A stretch of DNA of 37,085 nucleotides from Bacteriovoracaceae bacterium UBA7317 (GCA_002474345.1 DKQD01000165.1:10732-47816), one strand, 5' to 3'; shown: positions 8,670-17,046, counted from the stretch's first letter. Translations and numbers: made by a program. Notes: generated from the sequence alone by a model not told the origin.

Positions 8670-9530
8670 ATGACCGAGAAATCAAAAAAAGGAAAAATTC
8701 TCATCGTTGATGACAGTGCTGATATTAGGCTATTGTTGATTTTGAAGCTGAAAAAAGCAGGTTATGATGTTCTGGCAGCGTCAAATGGTATGGAAGCACT
8801 TGAAGTTATCGGGGAAAACAAAGAAATAAAACTCATCATTTTGGATGTTATGATGCCGGTCATGAACGGTATCCAAACGATGAAACTCCTTTTAAACCGT
8901 ATTGAAAAAAACCAGCTAAGAGAAAACCAGTCACCAGAAAATACTGACGGAGAAAACCCTGAAGCAGAAAATGTTATGGACAGCGATGATGACTTCCCTC
9001 TTCTTAAAGTTGTTTTCTGCACGGCAAAGCAAGACCCTAGACAAATTGAACTTGCACTTCAAGCCGGTGCCGATGACTACATCACAAAGCCCATAGACGA
9101 AGCTATCATGGTTCAAAAAATTCACCGGCTCATGGGCCATCAAGATGAGCAGTTGTTTGCAGTGCTAAGAACCCAAATTCCCATTACCATAGAAGAGTAC
9201 CCCGATGCTGAGCCTTCCACTCTCCTGGAACTTTCAGAGACAAATGCTAAGTTTGAGTGCGCCTTTCAAATTGCCGATGGAACAAATCTTACTTTTCATT
9301 CAACTTATTTGGAAGGCTTTTTTAAGCATAACGTGAAATTAAAAGGTTCAGTCATCTTTCAAGAGAAAAAAGGTCCAGATCAGTATGAAACCGATATCTT
9401 TTTCAAGGGACTAAGTGAGCAAGATAGGCAAGAGCTCAGGTCAGTGACAACAACAAAAAGAGAGTTAATTGAACAAAATGAAGAAGGTGAAGGCGAAGGT
9501 GAAGGTCAAGGTGAAGGGTCTTTAGAATAA
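8670..9530 (+). CDS. Response-regulator receiver with PilZ-like C-terminal domain
   Basis: Residues 8-155 form a CheY-type receiver with D14/D15, phosphoacceptor D59 (LIILDVMMP), T118 and K140 (ITKPI). Between the third helix and fourth strand there is an extra acidic, Asn/Glu-rich stretch (about 80-109), which is unusual for a receiver. Residues about 165-265 resemble a divergent PilZ-like barrel (ITIEEYPDAEPSTLLELSE, then VIFQEKKG), but the R-x3-R motif is missing, so c-di-GMP binding is doubtful. The protein ends in Glu-Gly repeats. A purine-rich stretch lies upstream, with only a weak ribosome-binding site close to the ATG. Confidence 0.8.
   Translation: MTEKSKKGKILIVDDSADIRLLLILKLKKAGYDVLAASNGMEALEVIGENKEIKLIILDVMMPVMNGIQTMKLLLNRIEKNQLRENQSPENTDGENPEAENVMDSDDDFPLLKVVFCTAKQDPRQIELALQAGADDYITKPIDEAIMVQKIHRLMGHQDEQLFAVLRTQIPITIEEYPDAEPSTLLELSETNAKFECAFQIADGTNLTFHSTYLEGFFKHNVKLKGSVIFQEKKGPDQYETDIFFKGLSEQDRQELRSVTTTKRELIEQNEEGEGEGEGQGEGSLE
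9483..9518 (+). repeat. Hexanucleotide repeat encoding Glu-Gly tail
   Basis: Six tandem units of the GAAGGT type (variants GAAGGC, CAAGGT, GAAGGG) encode alternating Glu-Gly near the C-terminus of the receiver/PilZ-like protein. Unit changes by slippage would stay in frame and only vary tail length. Confidence 0.8.
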
Positions 9531-9546
9531 TCTGTTATTTCTTTCA

Positions 9547-10881
9547 TTAAAATTCATCATTAATAGAAAAAGAAAAAGCCTCTAAAGAACCTTTATCAAA
9601 TGGAACTCCGTCTACAATTTTTAAAGTCCATATTCCCTGGGCACGAAGGCTTAGGAAAGGCTCCAGTGGTCCATATGACCCCTTTTCTTCAAAAAGTTTT
9701 CTTTCCCAGACCAAATAGCTGAAATTTTTCGGGTAATCATTTAACAAAACTTCCTTTCCCGAAGGATGAATAAGGTAAATTTTTAACTCTGGGATCATAG
9801 GATGAAACACTTCAATTGAGAGCTTTATAGATTTAATCGGTTCATTTGCTTTCAAAAGGAAATGGTACTCAAAGCTTCCCTTGCTTGGTAACTCCAGAGA
9901 TAAGTCCATGACCTCTACTTTAGAGTGACCCTCGAGAGCGTATTTTCTTTTAAAGCTGGAGTCGATAATTTCATCAATATCTCTAAGAAGAGTTATCCTC
10001 GTAACATCCTCCCCCCTGCAACCAGCATTATCACAATGCTTAATCACCATGCAGGAATCCTCGGTTATATAATCTGTATCGCCTCTAACAAGAATTCCTT
10101 CAACAAGACCTGTTTCTTTATTAAACACTGGAGAACCTGAATTCCCCTGAAAAGTATCCAAGTTTGCATTAAAAAAAAGAGGGTCTCCATTTTCCCTCAC
10201 CCTTGCATTATCAGCAATTTTGGTGGGAAGCCCTGAAGGATGACCTATAACAACCAGTTCCGACTGATCCTCAATCTTTCCCTTTTTTCTAAAAGGAAGT
10301 GGTTCTCTCATTTGAACTGGTCTATCGAGCTTTATAAGAGCGTAATCTATTTTTTCCAAAGGGTCATATTTAGCGACAATAACTTTTTGGCAAAAATAGA
10401 CATCCTCAAAGGGAAACTCTTTTACTACTTGGTTTTTTGAGTTTTTTTTAAACCCAAAGACCCAGTGGTAATCAAAGCAATCTTCCTCACTTTGCACACA
10501 GTGTCCTGCTGTAACAAGAAGGTCCTCTCTAATTAAAAAGCCTGAACAATTTGCAGGAGAAGGTTGTTCTGAAAACCTCTCCTTTTTACAAATACCATTT
10601 TCAAAAAGTTTTTTAGAAGTTAAAGAAAAAAATCCCCCTTCTTTACTAAGAAGGTCTTTTGATATTTGAGCCGCTGTAGAACGAGCAAATTTCTGAAATT
10701 TTTCTTTAGGATAATCAAAAACGTCATAACGATTATCAGCACCATAAATAACTTTACCCAAAGAAAGTTCCCTAAAAGGGTTCTTTTTATTTGACTCTTG
10801 TGCCAACTCCAGATCACTCATGATACAACTTGAAAAAAGAATAAAAAGAATTATTGGCCAAGACCTTTTAAATGAATCCAT
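9547..10881 (-). CDS. Lipid-anchored trypsin-like serine protease with P domain
   Basis: The 444-residue protein has a hydrophobic N-terminus ending in LFSSC (C19), a somewhat atypical lipobox, so it is probably a lipoprotein. The S1 peptidase triad is complete: H127 in VTAGHC, D179 in IDYALIKLD and S248 in QGNSGSPVF. The GNSGSP form is common in V8/trypsin-like extracellular proteases. Residues about 320-444 form a proprotein-convertase P domain (IKSIKLSIEVFHP, LKIYLIHPSG, GIWTLKIVD), typically a stabilising beta-sandwich in secreted proteases. Many cysteines fit an extracytoplasmic fold. AAGG precedes the ATG. It converges on the receiver gene with 16 bases between stops. Confidence 0.9.
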   Translation of the reverse strand: MDSFKRSWPIILFILFSSCIMSDLELAQESNKKNPFRELSLGKVIYGADNRYDVFDYPKEKFQKFARSTAAQISKDLLSKEGGFFSLTSKKLFENGICKKERFSEQPSPANCSGFLIREDLLVTAGHCVQSEEDCFDYHWVFGFKKNSKNQVVKEFPFEDVYFCQKVIVAKYDPLEKIDYALIKLDRPVQMREPLPFRKKGKIEDQSELVVIGHPSGLPTKIADNARVRENGDPLFFNANLDTFQGNSGSPVFNKETGLVEGILVRGDTDYITEDSCMVIKHCDNAGCRGEDVTRITLLRDIDEIIDSSFKRKYALEGHSKVEVMDLSLELPSKGSFEYHFLLKANEPIKSIKLSIEVFHPMIPELKIYLIHPSGKEVLLNDYPKNFSYLVWERKLFEEKGSYGPLEPFLSLRAQGIWTLKIVDGVPFDKGSLEAFSFSINDEF

Positions 10882-11042
10882 TCAAAGCCTTTTTTAACTT
10901 TACTCCGAAGACAAGAACTTTCTTCCATGAAAGCTTTTCATCTTAAACTCATACTATTAAATTTTAGACCAAGTTTTTAGTCTATAAACCTAATATTTTC
11001 TTTCAAACTTAAAATTTTTTCGAATTTTTAAAAGGAAGGTAT

Positions 11043-11072
11043 TTGTCAACGTCAGGATCATTCAACTATGAT
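11043..11072 (+). promoter_or_regulatory. Putative promoter for the lipoprotein gene
   Basis: TTGTCA (11043-11048) and TATGAT (11067-11072) are separated by 18 bases, about 50 bases before the lipoprotein ATG. Each box has one mismatch to the sigma-70 consensus. The rest of the 240-base divergent region is AT-rich with no other clear element. Confidence 0.45.
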
Positions 11073-11123
11073 CTAAAAAAACCGAGTATTTTTTGAATAT
11101 TACTTTTTTAAAGGGAGTCTTTG

Positions 11124-11792
11124 ATGAAAAAAAACTCTATACTGTTGACTTTCATCCTCTCATTTATTACTTTTTTTATTTCCTCCTGTCAGTACAAAGA
11201 AGATCCTAAAAAAAGTAGTTCATTCTCTATTGAAAAACTAAAAATAAATCTTCCACCATCATGGTCCCTAAAAATAACAAACATTAAGACTCCTCCTCAT
11301 CAATGGAGAGGGCCTATAGCAGACGGTATCAAATTGGAACTTTATAATACCAACCCTAAAAATTTACAAAGCGAAAAAAAGTCTTATAAAAAGCTCTATC
11401 CAAACTCTGAAAGCTCTCAAAAGCTTAAACCACAACTAGTTCGTTACCTTTATCGAAAACTTGAAGCTGGCTATTCTTTTGGAATGATGCAAAGAATTCA
11501 TCCCGCAATACTCGAAGGTGTTACAGAACAATTTGTTATAATTAAACCACCCTCTGTTTCTTCCGAAAAAGATTACAATGTTCCAAAAAGTATAAAAAAC
11601 CTTTTTTACAAGTTCTTAAACCTCTCACTAAATGAGCCTTTTAAAAAAGCTGAGATCGTAAAGGAAGCCTTTAATTCTCAATTTCATAAAAAACTTAAAG
11701 AAAATAAATCAAAATATAGTGATAAAAAAGCTGTTATTTTCAAAGAAGAACGCCATGGGACAGAATCCCTTGGAGTCCTTACTTTAAAATAA
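11124..11792 (+). CDS. Hypothetical lipoprotein
   Basis: The product is not recognised. The ATG at 11124 is preferred over an in-frame TTG just before it, because GGGAG lies 6 bases upstream. The N-terminus is a lipoprotein signal with lipobox ISSC (C22). The mature part (about 200 residues) is Lys-rich, lacks further cysteines and contains no motif I can name. A segment around residues 95-135 (VRYLYRKLEAGYSFG, VTEQFVIIKPP) may be structured. It converges on the aspartoacylase-family gene with 5 bases between stops. Confidence 0.75.
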   Translation: MKKNSILLTFILSFITFFISSCQYKEDPKKSSSFSIEKLKINLPPSWSLKITNIKTPPHQWRGPIADGIKLELYNTNPKNLQSEKKSYKKLYPNSESSQKLKPQLVRYLYRKLEAGYSFGMMQRIHPAILEGVTEQFVIIKPPSVSSEKDYNVPKSIKNLFYKFLNLSLNEPFKKAEIVKEAFNSQFHKKLKENKSKYSDKKAVIFKEERHGTESLGVLTLK

Positions 11793-11797
11793 TTGAG

Positions 11798-12700
11798 TTA
11801 AAAACCATTTTGCTTTGAAGTTAAAACCATCGCCACAGATTTTTCATAATAGGCAGCTTCATTCATAAAAATTGGCCAAACAGTAGGCCCTTTCCAGTGA
11901 ATCGTTTCTCCATCAAAACAAATAAATAGTGGCCCTCCATCCTTAATTGGCTCAAAATCCTTGCCTTCTCTCTCAGGATGAATCATCCCTTTAAGTCCAC
12001 CATCTTCGTCCCTTGGATAATCTAAGCTTTCTAGTACATGAAATGTTTCAAGTTCTTCCATTTTGTAAGAATTAAGATCAACCTCTTCAACATTTTCTAA
12101 AAATGAAAGTGTTTCTCGGACCACTTTTTCCATTAGTAGAAATAGCTCTGACTTTAATACTCCTTGAGGAACAGGTCCAAACTCTAAAAGAATTCCTGAC
12201 TTTGCCTGAGTAAAAAGACAGTAGTTATCTTCAAGCTCCTTGAACTCACAAATAATTTTTAAACTCGGAAACACCTTTTTAAGGTGAGATGCGACAATCA
12301 GAGACAGATCATCTTTATGGGAAAGAATTATTGTGGGACCCATTTGGGAAGTCGTTGTATGAAGGTCAATAATAAAGTCTGCACGCACTTCTTTAAACTT
12401 TTTGTCCAAATCTAAAGCGAGCTTCTCCTCGTGTTCAAGGAAATTTTCTCCTTTTTCATCAAACTTTTTTTTAGCAGCTAGAAGAAAATCTTTTGAAAAG
12501 CACCGATTCAGATCATGATCAACATATCTTTTGTTTAGCTTAAAAGCCTCTTCATTTCCAAGCTCAAAAAAGGGACTAATATTTTTATAATTTTCTTTCA
12601 AACCTAAAGACTTTAACTTTTTAATCAAATAAACTCCGGTAAATTCATTTCCGTGAGTTCCTCCTACAACAAAAACTTGCCTCTTTTTACTTTTAATCAT
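11798..12700 (-). CDS. Aspartoacylase / succinylglutamate desuccinylase family zinc enzyme
   Basis: The protein matches the AspA family of zinc carboxypeptidase-like deacylases, which release aspartate or glutamate from N-acylated forms. Zinc and catalytic elements are clear: GGTHGNE (H16, E19 from the chosen start), DHDLNRCF, DLHTTTSQMG (second zinc His) and ILLEFGPVPQG (catalytic Glu). The closest resemblance is to aspartoacylase (N-acetylaspartate to aspartate plus acetate). The ATG at 12700 is chosen because AAGAG precedes it and the family starts just before the first beta strand; an upstream in-frame ATG at 12772 would add 24 residues but has no ribosome-binding site. Confidence 0.85.
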   Translation of the reverse strand: MIKSKKRQVFVVGGTHGNEFTGVYLIKKLKSLGLKENYKNISPFFELGNEEAFKLNKRYVDHDLNRCFSKDFLLAAKKKFDEKGENFLEHEEKLALDLDKKFKEVRADFIIDLHTTTSQMGPTIILSHKDDLSLIVASHLKKVFPSLKIICEFKELEDNYCLFTQAKSGILLEFGPVPQGVLKSELFLLMEKVVRETLSFLENVEEVDLNSYKMEELETFHVLESLDYPRDEDGGLKGMIHPEREGKDFEPIKDGGPLFICFDGETIHWKGPTVWPIFMNEAAYYEKSVAMVLTSKQNGF

Positions 12701-12816
12701 AACTTTTTCTCTTAGCGTAAGTTTAAAATATTCAGTGAAATTGGCCTGAAAGTATTCCCAAGATTTATTCATTAGTCCAATACTTTTAGCGGATAATGCG
12801 GAGTGGGAACGAAATC

Positions 12817-13824
12817 ATGTTAAGCATAATAAAAAGGGTTGTCTTTTTCTATGTTGGTAAGCTTTTTATCATTTCATTTGTTTTTCCTGCAAACTTGTCA
12901 TTGGTCCATGGTGATACTCTACCCTGCCCTTTGACCAACCAAAAACAAATACTCAAAAATCTTAATAAAGCTATTGGCCCTTATAAATACGATTTAACAG
13001 AGTTAAATCAATGGTTTAGCTCCCAAAGGCCCTACAAAGGAGTCTCCCTTCTTATTCATGGCCTCAACAACAAACCAAGCACTATGAACGCCCTGGCGCT
13101 CCACCTTTCTACGCTAGGCCATGCCACCTTGCGGGGATCACTTAGGGGTCATAGAGGAAGCCTGAAAGAGGGTCAAAATGTAACGGTATCCCAATGGAGG
13201 GAAGATGTTGACCTACTCTATTGCTTAGCTCTCTTAAAAAGCCAATATTTAAAGGTCCCTTTAAATATTAGTTGTTACTCGATGGGCTGCCTATTATTTC
13301 TTGACCTCTTTAAGAGAATAAAAAGCTTACAACAAGATAACATGGTAGAGAGGGCCATTTTTATTTCTCCTGCCATTAAGGTTAAGCCAGAGCTTTCGTG
13401 GCTTTCTCACCTATTTAAAATGCTCCCATCAGATTGGATGATTCCTAGTTCAAATATAAAGCTTTATAGATCACAAAATGGAACATCCGTTTCCTCTTAT
13501 AAGGCCTTTTTTGAGCTCCTCGATGAGAATCATAGTATTGACTTCCTTGGCCCTAAATCATTTGGACTTCCAAAAATACTTACTCTACTAAACCCCAAGG
13601 ATGAACTTGTTGACGCAAAAAGCATCATCAAATTATTCAGAAAAATGCCCAAGGAGCAAACATGGGTTAAGCTCATAGAAATTGAAAACAAAAACGCCAC
13701 CACCATAAAACATATAAACCACCTCCTATTAGATGAAGATAGCTTAGGGAAACTCAAGTGGCAGGAATGGAAAGAACATATTTCTCTGTTTTTAAAAGAG
13801 GGAAAACGTGCAACTCTTTATTGA
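12817..13824 (+). CDS. Exported alpha/beta hydrolase (serine hydrolase)
   Basis: The N-terminus (about 33 residues, ending near VHG) looks like a signal peptide, so the enzyme is probably periplasmic or secreted. The fold is indicated by LLIHGLNNKPS (oxyanion strand), SLRGHRGS and the nucleophile elbow CYSMGC, where the usual G-x-S-x-G has Cys in the first place. A later LLNPKDELVD (Asp) and KHINHLLL (His) could complete the triad. Substrate is unknown; lysophospholipase or esterase activity would be typical. The ATG at 12817 is preferred over one at 12796 because it gives a cleaner signal peptide and has GGGA upstream. Confidence 0.78.
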   Translation: MLSIIKRVVFFYVGKLFIISFVFPANLSLVHGDTLPCPLTNQKQILKNLNKAIGPYKYDLTELNQWFSSQRPYKGVSLLIHGLNNKPSTMNALALHLSTLGHATLRGSLRGHRGSLKEGQNVTVSQWREDVDLLYCLALLKSQYLKVPLNISCYSMGCLLFLDLFKRIKSLQQDNMVERAIFISPAIKVKPELSWLSHLFKMLPSDWMIPSSNIKLYRSQNGTSVSSYKAFFELLDENHSIDFLGPKSFGLPKILTLLNPKDELVDAKSIIKLFRKMPKEQTWVKLIEIENKNATTIKHINHLLLDEDSLGKLKWQEWKEHISLFLKEGKRATLY

Positions 13825-13889
13825 GATATTTGGTAAAGTTTGGCATACTGTAGCGACTCCATTACCCCATAGGATAGAGGATTTCGGCA

Positions 13890-14096
13890 ATGAACGAAAA
13901 ATTTGAAAAAGCTGTTTCATTATTAAAAAATGCTGTCAAATACTCACATCTAGATAATCAAAAACATATTGATTTCTCCCTTGTAAACGCTCCGCATCTT
14001 GATGACTATAAGAAAGCCATGGTCACTGTTCAAAAAGCGGTACAAGATGGAGACATCACTCAAGATGACCTTAAAAAGAAGTTAGGGTTAATTTAG
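13890..14096 (+). CDS. Small hypothetical protein (68 aa)
   Basis: This short gene has a good ribosome-binding site (AGAGG, 9 bases before the ATG) and ordinary codon use. The product is soluble and helix-prone (NEKFEKAVSLLKNAV, DYKKAMVTVQKAV) and ends in KKKLGLI. No domain is recognised. It follows the hydrolase by 65 bases on the same strand. Confidence 0.6.
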   Translation: MNEKFEKAVSLLKNAVKYSHLDNQKHIDFSLVNAPHLDDYKKAMVTVQKAVQDGDITQDDLKKKLGLI

Positions 14097-14282
14097 TTAC
14101 TCGTTTAAATCCACAATAGCTTTTTAGATGATCCTTAAGCAAAAAACCAACAAAACCTCTCAAAAAAATAGCGTAGGAATAGCCATTTTTTCCAAACGAA
14201 AAAAAGCGGTTTGCTATTTTGAATTTGTGTTAAAATGAGATGAACTAACAGTCAGGCCCTAAGTTATCTCAGGAGGCAAAAT

Positions 14283-14702
14283 ATGAAAATATTGGTCGTG
14301 GATGATGAAGAAGATGTAAGAGAAATCATCACTGAGTTTATTGTAGAAAACTTCGACATCAGCGTTCTTGAAGCCAGTACTGGAATGGAGGCCATTAATT
14401 GCCTCGAAGGAGAAAAGGATATTGGTCTTATCATAGCTGATTACAATTTTCCTGATCTTGGAGATGGTGGAGTCAATGGTGGAGGAATCTACACCTTTAA
14501 CCTTGGAAACGAAAATATACCATTTTTTCTCTTTTCAGCAGAAAGACCTGAGGATCACCAAGAATTAGACAGTTTCAAATTGGACAATCCTCTTAATACA
14601 ATTATCGGAAAACCCTATGATCACACCTTTACAAAAGAAGCGATCAAAAAAGTCATTATTGCCGCCCAAAAAAGAGATAAAGGCTCAAAAACGGTTACCT
14701 AA
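14283..14702 (+). CDS. Stand-alone response-regulator receiver
   Basis: The 139 residues form a single CheY-type receiver without an output domain. Key residues are D7/D8, phosphoacceptor D53, S85 and K110 (IIGKPYD). After D53 the usual MPxMDG turn is replaced by an extended Gly-rich loop (FPDLGDGGVNGGG), which would reshape the phosphorylation site surface. A strong ribosome-binding site (CAGGAGG) supports the ATG. It is monocistronic and ends at a clear terminator. The cognate kinase is not identifiable here. Confidence 0.87.
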   Translation: MKILVVDDEEDVREIITEFIVENFDISVLEASTGMEAINCLEGEKDIGLIIADYNFPDLGDGGVNGGGIYTFNLGNENIPFFLFSAERPEDHQELDSFKLDNPLNTIIGKPYDHTFTKEAIKKVIIAAQKRDKGSKTVT

Positions 14703-14747
14703 AGATAAACTCTTTTATCTTCTTGTTAAAATTCATAACAATTTAAG

Positions 14748-14779
14748 GGGGCTTAAGATTTAAGCCCCTCTTTTATATT
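14748..14779 (+). terminator. Rho-independent terminator after the receiver gene
   Basis: GGGGCTTAA (14748-14756) pairs perfectly with TTAAGCCCC (14760-14768) across a GAT loop, followed by TCTTTTATATT. It sits between the convergent receiver and proS genes; the T-rich tail favours the plus strand, but it may also slow proS transcripts. Confidence 0.85.
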
Positions 14780-16276
14780 CTAGTAAGAGCGCCCAAAAAG
14801 AGCTTCTATAGTTGCCTCTTTACCTGTAAGAATGCATTTTCCAATTTTTCCATTCTGATCTTCTGGTAAACAACGAATCGACACCTTGAGCTTTTTTAGC
14901 TCTTCTTCCGTCTTAGAGTCACCACACCACTTGGCCCTAACAAACCCAACCTTGCCTTCTTTTTTTTGAAAATAGGACTCAAACTCTTCTTTGGTCTTTA
15001 AACCAGTTTCTATATTACTGTCTCTAAAATTCTTTGCTTGCTGAAAATAATTATTTTGTATTTCTTCTAATAGTTGAGGCACCTTTTCATTCAGTTCCTC
15101 AAAAGACATTTTGTGCTTATCCTTATGGGCCTTATCTCTTCTGGCCACCATAACATTACCATTTTCAAGATCTCTAGGACCAATTTCCACCCTTAGAGGA
15201 ATCCCCTTTTTTATCCATTCCCAGTTTTTTTCTCCGCCACCCTTATCTCTCTTGTCAACGCGTACTCTGATTTCGCGTCCACTGTAAAACTGGCTTTGTA
15301 AGTCCTTAGAGAGTTTTTGAGCACACTCTAAAACGGCCTCATCTTTGGTCGGGTCTTTACCAGGAGTAATAGGAAGAATAACAATATGTTGAGGAGCAAC
15401 TCTAGGAGGAACTCTCATCCCATCGTCATCTCCATGAACCATAATCATTCCCCCAATTAGACGAGTGGAAACTCCCCAGCTCGTGGTATACGCATATTCC
15501 ATATCACCGTTTTTATTACTAAATTGAATGTTAGAACTTTTAGAAAAATTTTGTCCTAAAAAATGTGATGTCCCTGCCTGTAAAGCCTTCCCATCTTGCA
15601 TCATCGCTTCAATCGTAAAGGTATGAGTCGCTCCAGGAAACCTCTCTCCCTCACTTTTTTCCCCCGGAATAACAGGTAAAGCTAATTCATTTTCAGCAAA
15701 GTCCTTATATACTTTTAGCATTTTGAGAGTTTCTTCAATAGCTTCCTCTTCTGTACTATGAACGGTATGCCCTTCTTGCCATAAAAACTCAGCAGTTCTC
15801 AGAAAAATTCTTGGCCTCATTTCCCATCTGACAACATTGGCCCATTGGTTTATGAGAAGGGGTAGGTCACGATAAGAGTTCACCCATTTTGAAAATGACT
15901 CACCAATTATTGTTTCGGATGTTGGCCTTACAACCAAAGGCTCTTCTAACTCTCCCGTCGGAACCAACTTCCCATCATTTTCTTCTAACCTATGATGAGT
16001 AACCACGGCGCACTCTTTAGCAAAACCCTCAACATGCTTTGCTTCTTTTTCTAAAAAGCTCAATGGAATAAAAAGTGGAAAGTAAGCGTTCTCATGCCCT
16101 GTATCTTTTATCATTTTATCAAGGAGGGACTGAATATTTTCCCAAAGGCCGTATCCCCAAGGCTTAATTACCATACAACCACGCACTGGAGAATTTTCTG
16201 CCAAATCAGAAGCTTTAATAACTTGCTGGTACCAACCAGGAAAATCATTCTCTCGAAGGGGGCTAATAGCAAACAT
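14780..16276 (-). CDS. proS: Prolyl-tRNA synthetase, archaeal/eukaryotic-like type
   Basis: It charges tRNA-Pro. The compact length (about 498 residues) without an inserted editing domain, and the C-terminus ending in GRSY, mark the archaeal/eukaryotic-like ProRS form rather than the longer bacterial form. Class II motifs are visible: SPVRGCMVIKPWGYGLWE, VVRPTSETIIG, NVVRWEMRPRIFLRTAEFLWQEGHT, and GDDDGMRVPP near motif 3. A C-terminal Cys-containing segment (AKWCGDS, IRCLPED, GKCILTG) is reminiscent of the family's zinc-like domain. The ATG at 16276 is used; an in-frame TTG at 16291 with AAGGTG upstream is an equally possible start. Confidence 0.95.
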   Translation of the reverse strand: MFAISPLRENDFPGWYQQVIKASDLAENSPVRGCMVIKPWGYGLWENIQSLLDKMIKDTGHENAYFPLFIPLSFLEKEAKHVEGFAKECAVVTHHRLEENDGKLVPTGELEEPLVVRPTSETIIGESFSKWVNSYRDLPLLINQWANVVRWEMRPRIFLRTAEFLWQEGHTVHSTEEEAIEETLKMLKVYKDFAENELALPVIPGEKSEGERFPGATHTFTIEAMMQDGKALQAGTSHFLGQNFSKSSNIQFSNKNGDMEYAYTTSWGVSTRLIGGMIMVHGDDDGMRVPPRVAPQHIVILPITPGKDPTKDEAVLECAQKLSKDLQSQFYSGREIRVRVDKRDKGGGEKNWEWIKKGIPLRVEIGPRDLENGNVMVARRDKAHKDKHKMSFEELNEKVPQLLEEIQNNYFQQAKNFRDSNIETGLKTKEEFESYFQKKEGKVGFVRAKWCGDSKTEEELKKLKVSIRCLPEDQNGKIGKCILTGKEATIEALFGRSY

Positions 16277-16307
16277 GTTTTTCTTTCCCAAAATTTGACA
16301 CCTTTTT

Positions 16308-16332
16308 AAAAAAAACTGGTAAGCCTTCTTAC
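16308..16332 (-). promoter_or_regulatory. Hairpin plus U-tract in the proS leader, possible attenuator
   Basis: On the minus strand GTAAG-AAGG-CTTAC (16332-16319) forms a short stem, followed by CAG and eight T's (16315-16308), immediately before the proS ribosome-binding region. This has the layout of a weak intrinsic terminator; the stem is only 5 bp, so the call is tentative. No T-box consensus is visible. Confidence 0.3.
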
Positions 16333-16343
16333 TAATACATCGT

Positions 16344-16372
16344 GTTAAGTTTTACGGCCCAGAAAACTTAAC
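16344..16372. promoter_or_regulatory. 10-bp perfect inverted repeat upstream of proS
   Basis: GTTAAGTTTT (16344-16353) and AAAACTTAAC (16363-16372) are perfect inverted copies around a 9-base centre. A possible minus-strand promoter (TTGATT at 16392-16397, TAAGTT at 16370-16375, spacer 16) overlaps its right arm. It could therefore be an operator for proS, or a leader hairpin if transcription starts further upstream. Confidence 0.4.
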
Positions 16373-16474
16373 TTAAATCTTTAGTCTTTACAATCAAAAA
16401 AATAAATGGCCAAATGTTAAGACGAAAGTTTTGGGCTCAATTATATCAAGTGGATGCACCTACCTCAGGGACTT

Positions 16475-16504
16475 CGAACACTTGGTAAGCGGTTCTTTTA
16501 TAAT
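16475..16504 (+). promoter_or_regulatory. Putative promoter for the dksA-like gene
   Basis: A perfect TATAAT (16499-16504) lies 64 bases before the ATG. The best upstream partner is a poor -35, CGAACA at 16475-16480 (spacer 18), so an activator or another factor may be needed. Confidence 0.4.
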
Positions 16505-16568
16505 AGGGATTTCTATGGAGGCTGCCGAAAGGTAAAAATTAAAATTGTTTTTCAAAGTGAGGTTAAGG

Positions 16569-16958
16569 ATGACTGTCATGGAAGATACAGGTTTTATAGT
16601 TAGGCAAAAAGAATACCTTCTTAAGCTTAGGAATGATCTACTCAATGCAATTAAATACAAATCCACAGAAGACCTTCATATTCCTTCAGATGAAATTGTA
16701 GAAGACGGCGACCAAGCTCAGACCTACATTAATCAAAATGTTACTTTTGGGTTAAGAGAAAGAGAGTTAGCAAGGCTAAGAGAAATCGAGTCTGCACTTC
16801 TTAGAATAGAGAATGGGTCTTATGGTTTTTGCGAAGAGACTGATGAGCCAATAGAAAAAAAGAGATTAGAAAAAGTTCCATGGGCAAGGCTCTCAATTGC
16901 AGCAGCAGAGGAAAAGGAGAGGGAGCAAAGCAACCTCAGAAAGCCAAAGTCTGTCTAG
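16569..16958 (+). CDS. DksA/TraR-family transcription factor lacking the zinc cysteines
   Basis: DksA proteins enter the RNA polymerase secondary channel and, with ppGpp, retune transcription. The 129-residue product has the coiled-coil arm and the tip residues D48 and A50 (D-x-A, as in E. coli DksA). It also has a DksA C-terminus (ENGSYGFCEETDEPIEKKRLE). The four-Cys zinc finger is degenerate: C88-x2-T91, 17 residues, S109-x2-A112. Only one Cys remains, a pattern like zinc-independent DksA2 proteins. The ATG at 16569 is chosen because GAGG lies 6 bases upstream. It converges on rpsN-rpmG, which encode cysteine-poor ribosomal proteins. Confidence 0.87.
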   Translation: MTVMEDTGFIVRQKEYLLKLRNDLLNAIKYKSTEDLHIPSDEIVEDGDQAQTYINQNVTFGLRERELARLREIESALLRIENGSYGFCEETDEPIEKKRLEKVPWARLSIAAAEEKEREQSNLRKPKSV

Positions 16959-16963
16959 CAGGT

Positions 16964-17006
16964 CCAAATAAAAAGAGGGAAGCACTTTTCAATATCGCTT
17001 CCCTCT
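16964..17006 (-). terminator. Terminator after rpmG-rpsN
   Basis: AGAGGGAAGC (16974-16983) pairs perfectly with GCTTCCCTCT (16997-17006) across a 13-base loop. Read on the minus strand it is followed by TTTTTATTTGG, so it fits a terminator for the ribosomal protein operon; it may also act on the convergent dksA-like gene. Confidence 0.7.
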
Positions 17007-17046
17007 AAATTTATTATTATATAAAAAGTGGCTTATTCTTTAAGAA

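Noticed and set aside
14150..14225. AAAATAGC and GCTATTTT inverted words before the receiver gene
   Set aside because: The arms are about 40 bases apart and AT-rich; a stable or meaningful hairpin is not convincing.
16292..16440. T-box riboswitch before proS
   Set aside because: The leader lacks the conserved T-box sequence (AGGGTGGNACC type) and is too short for the usual stems; only simple inverted repeats are present.
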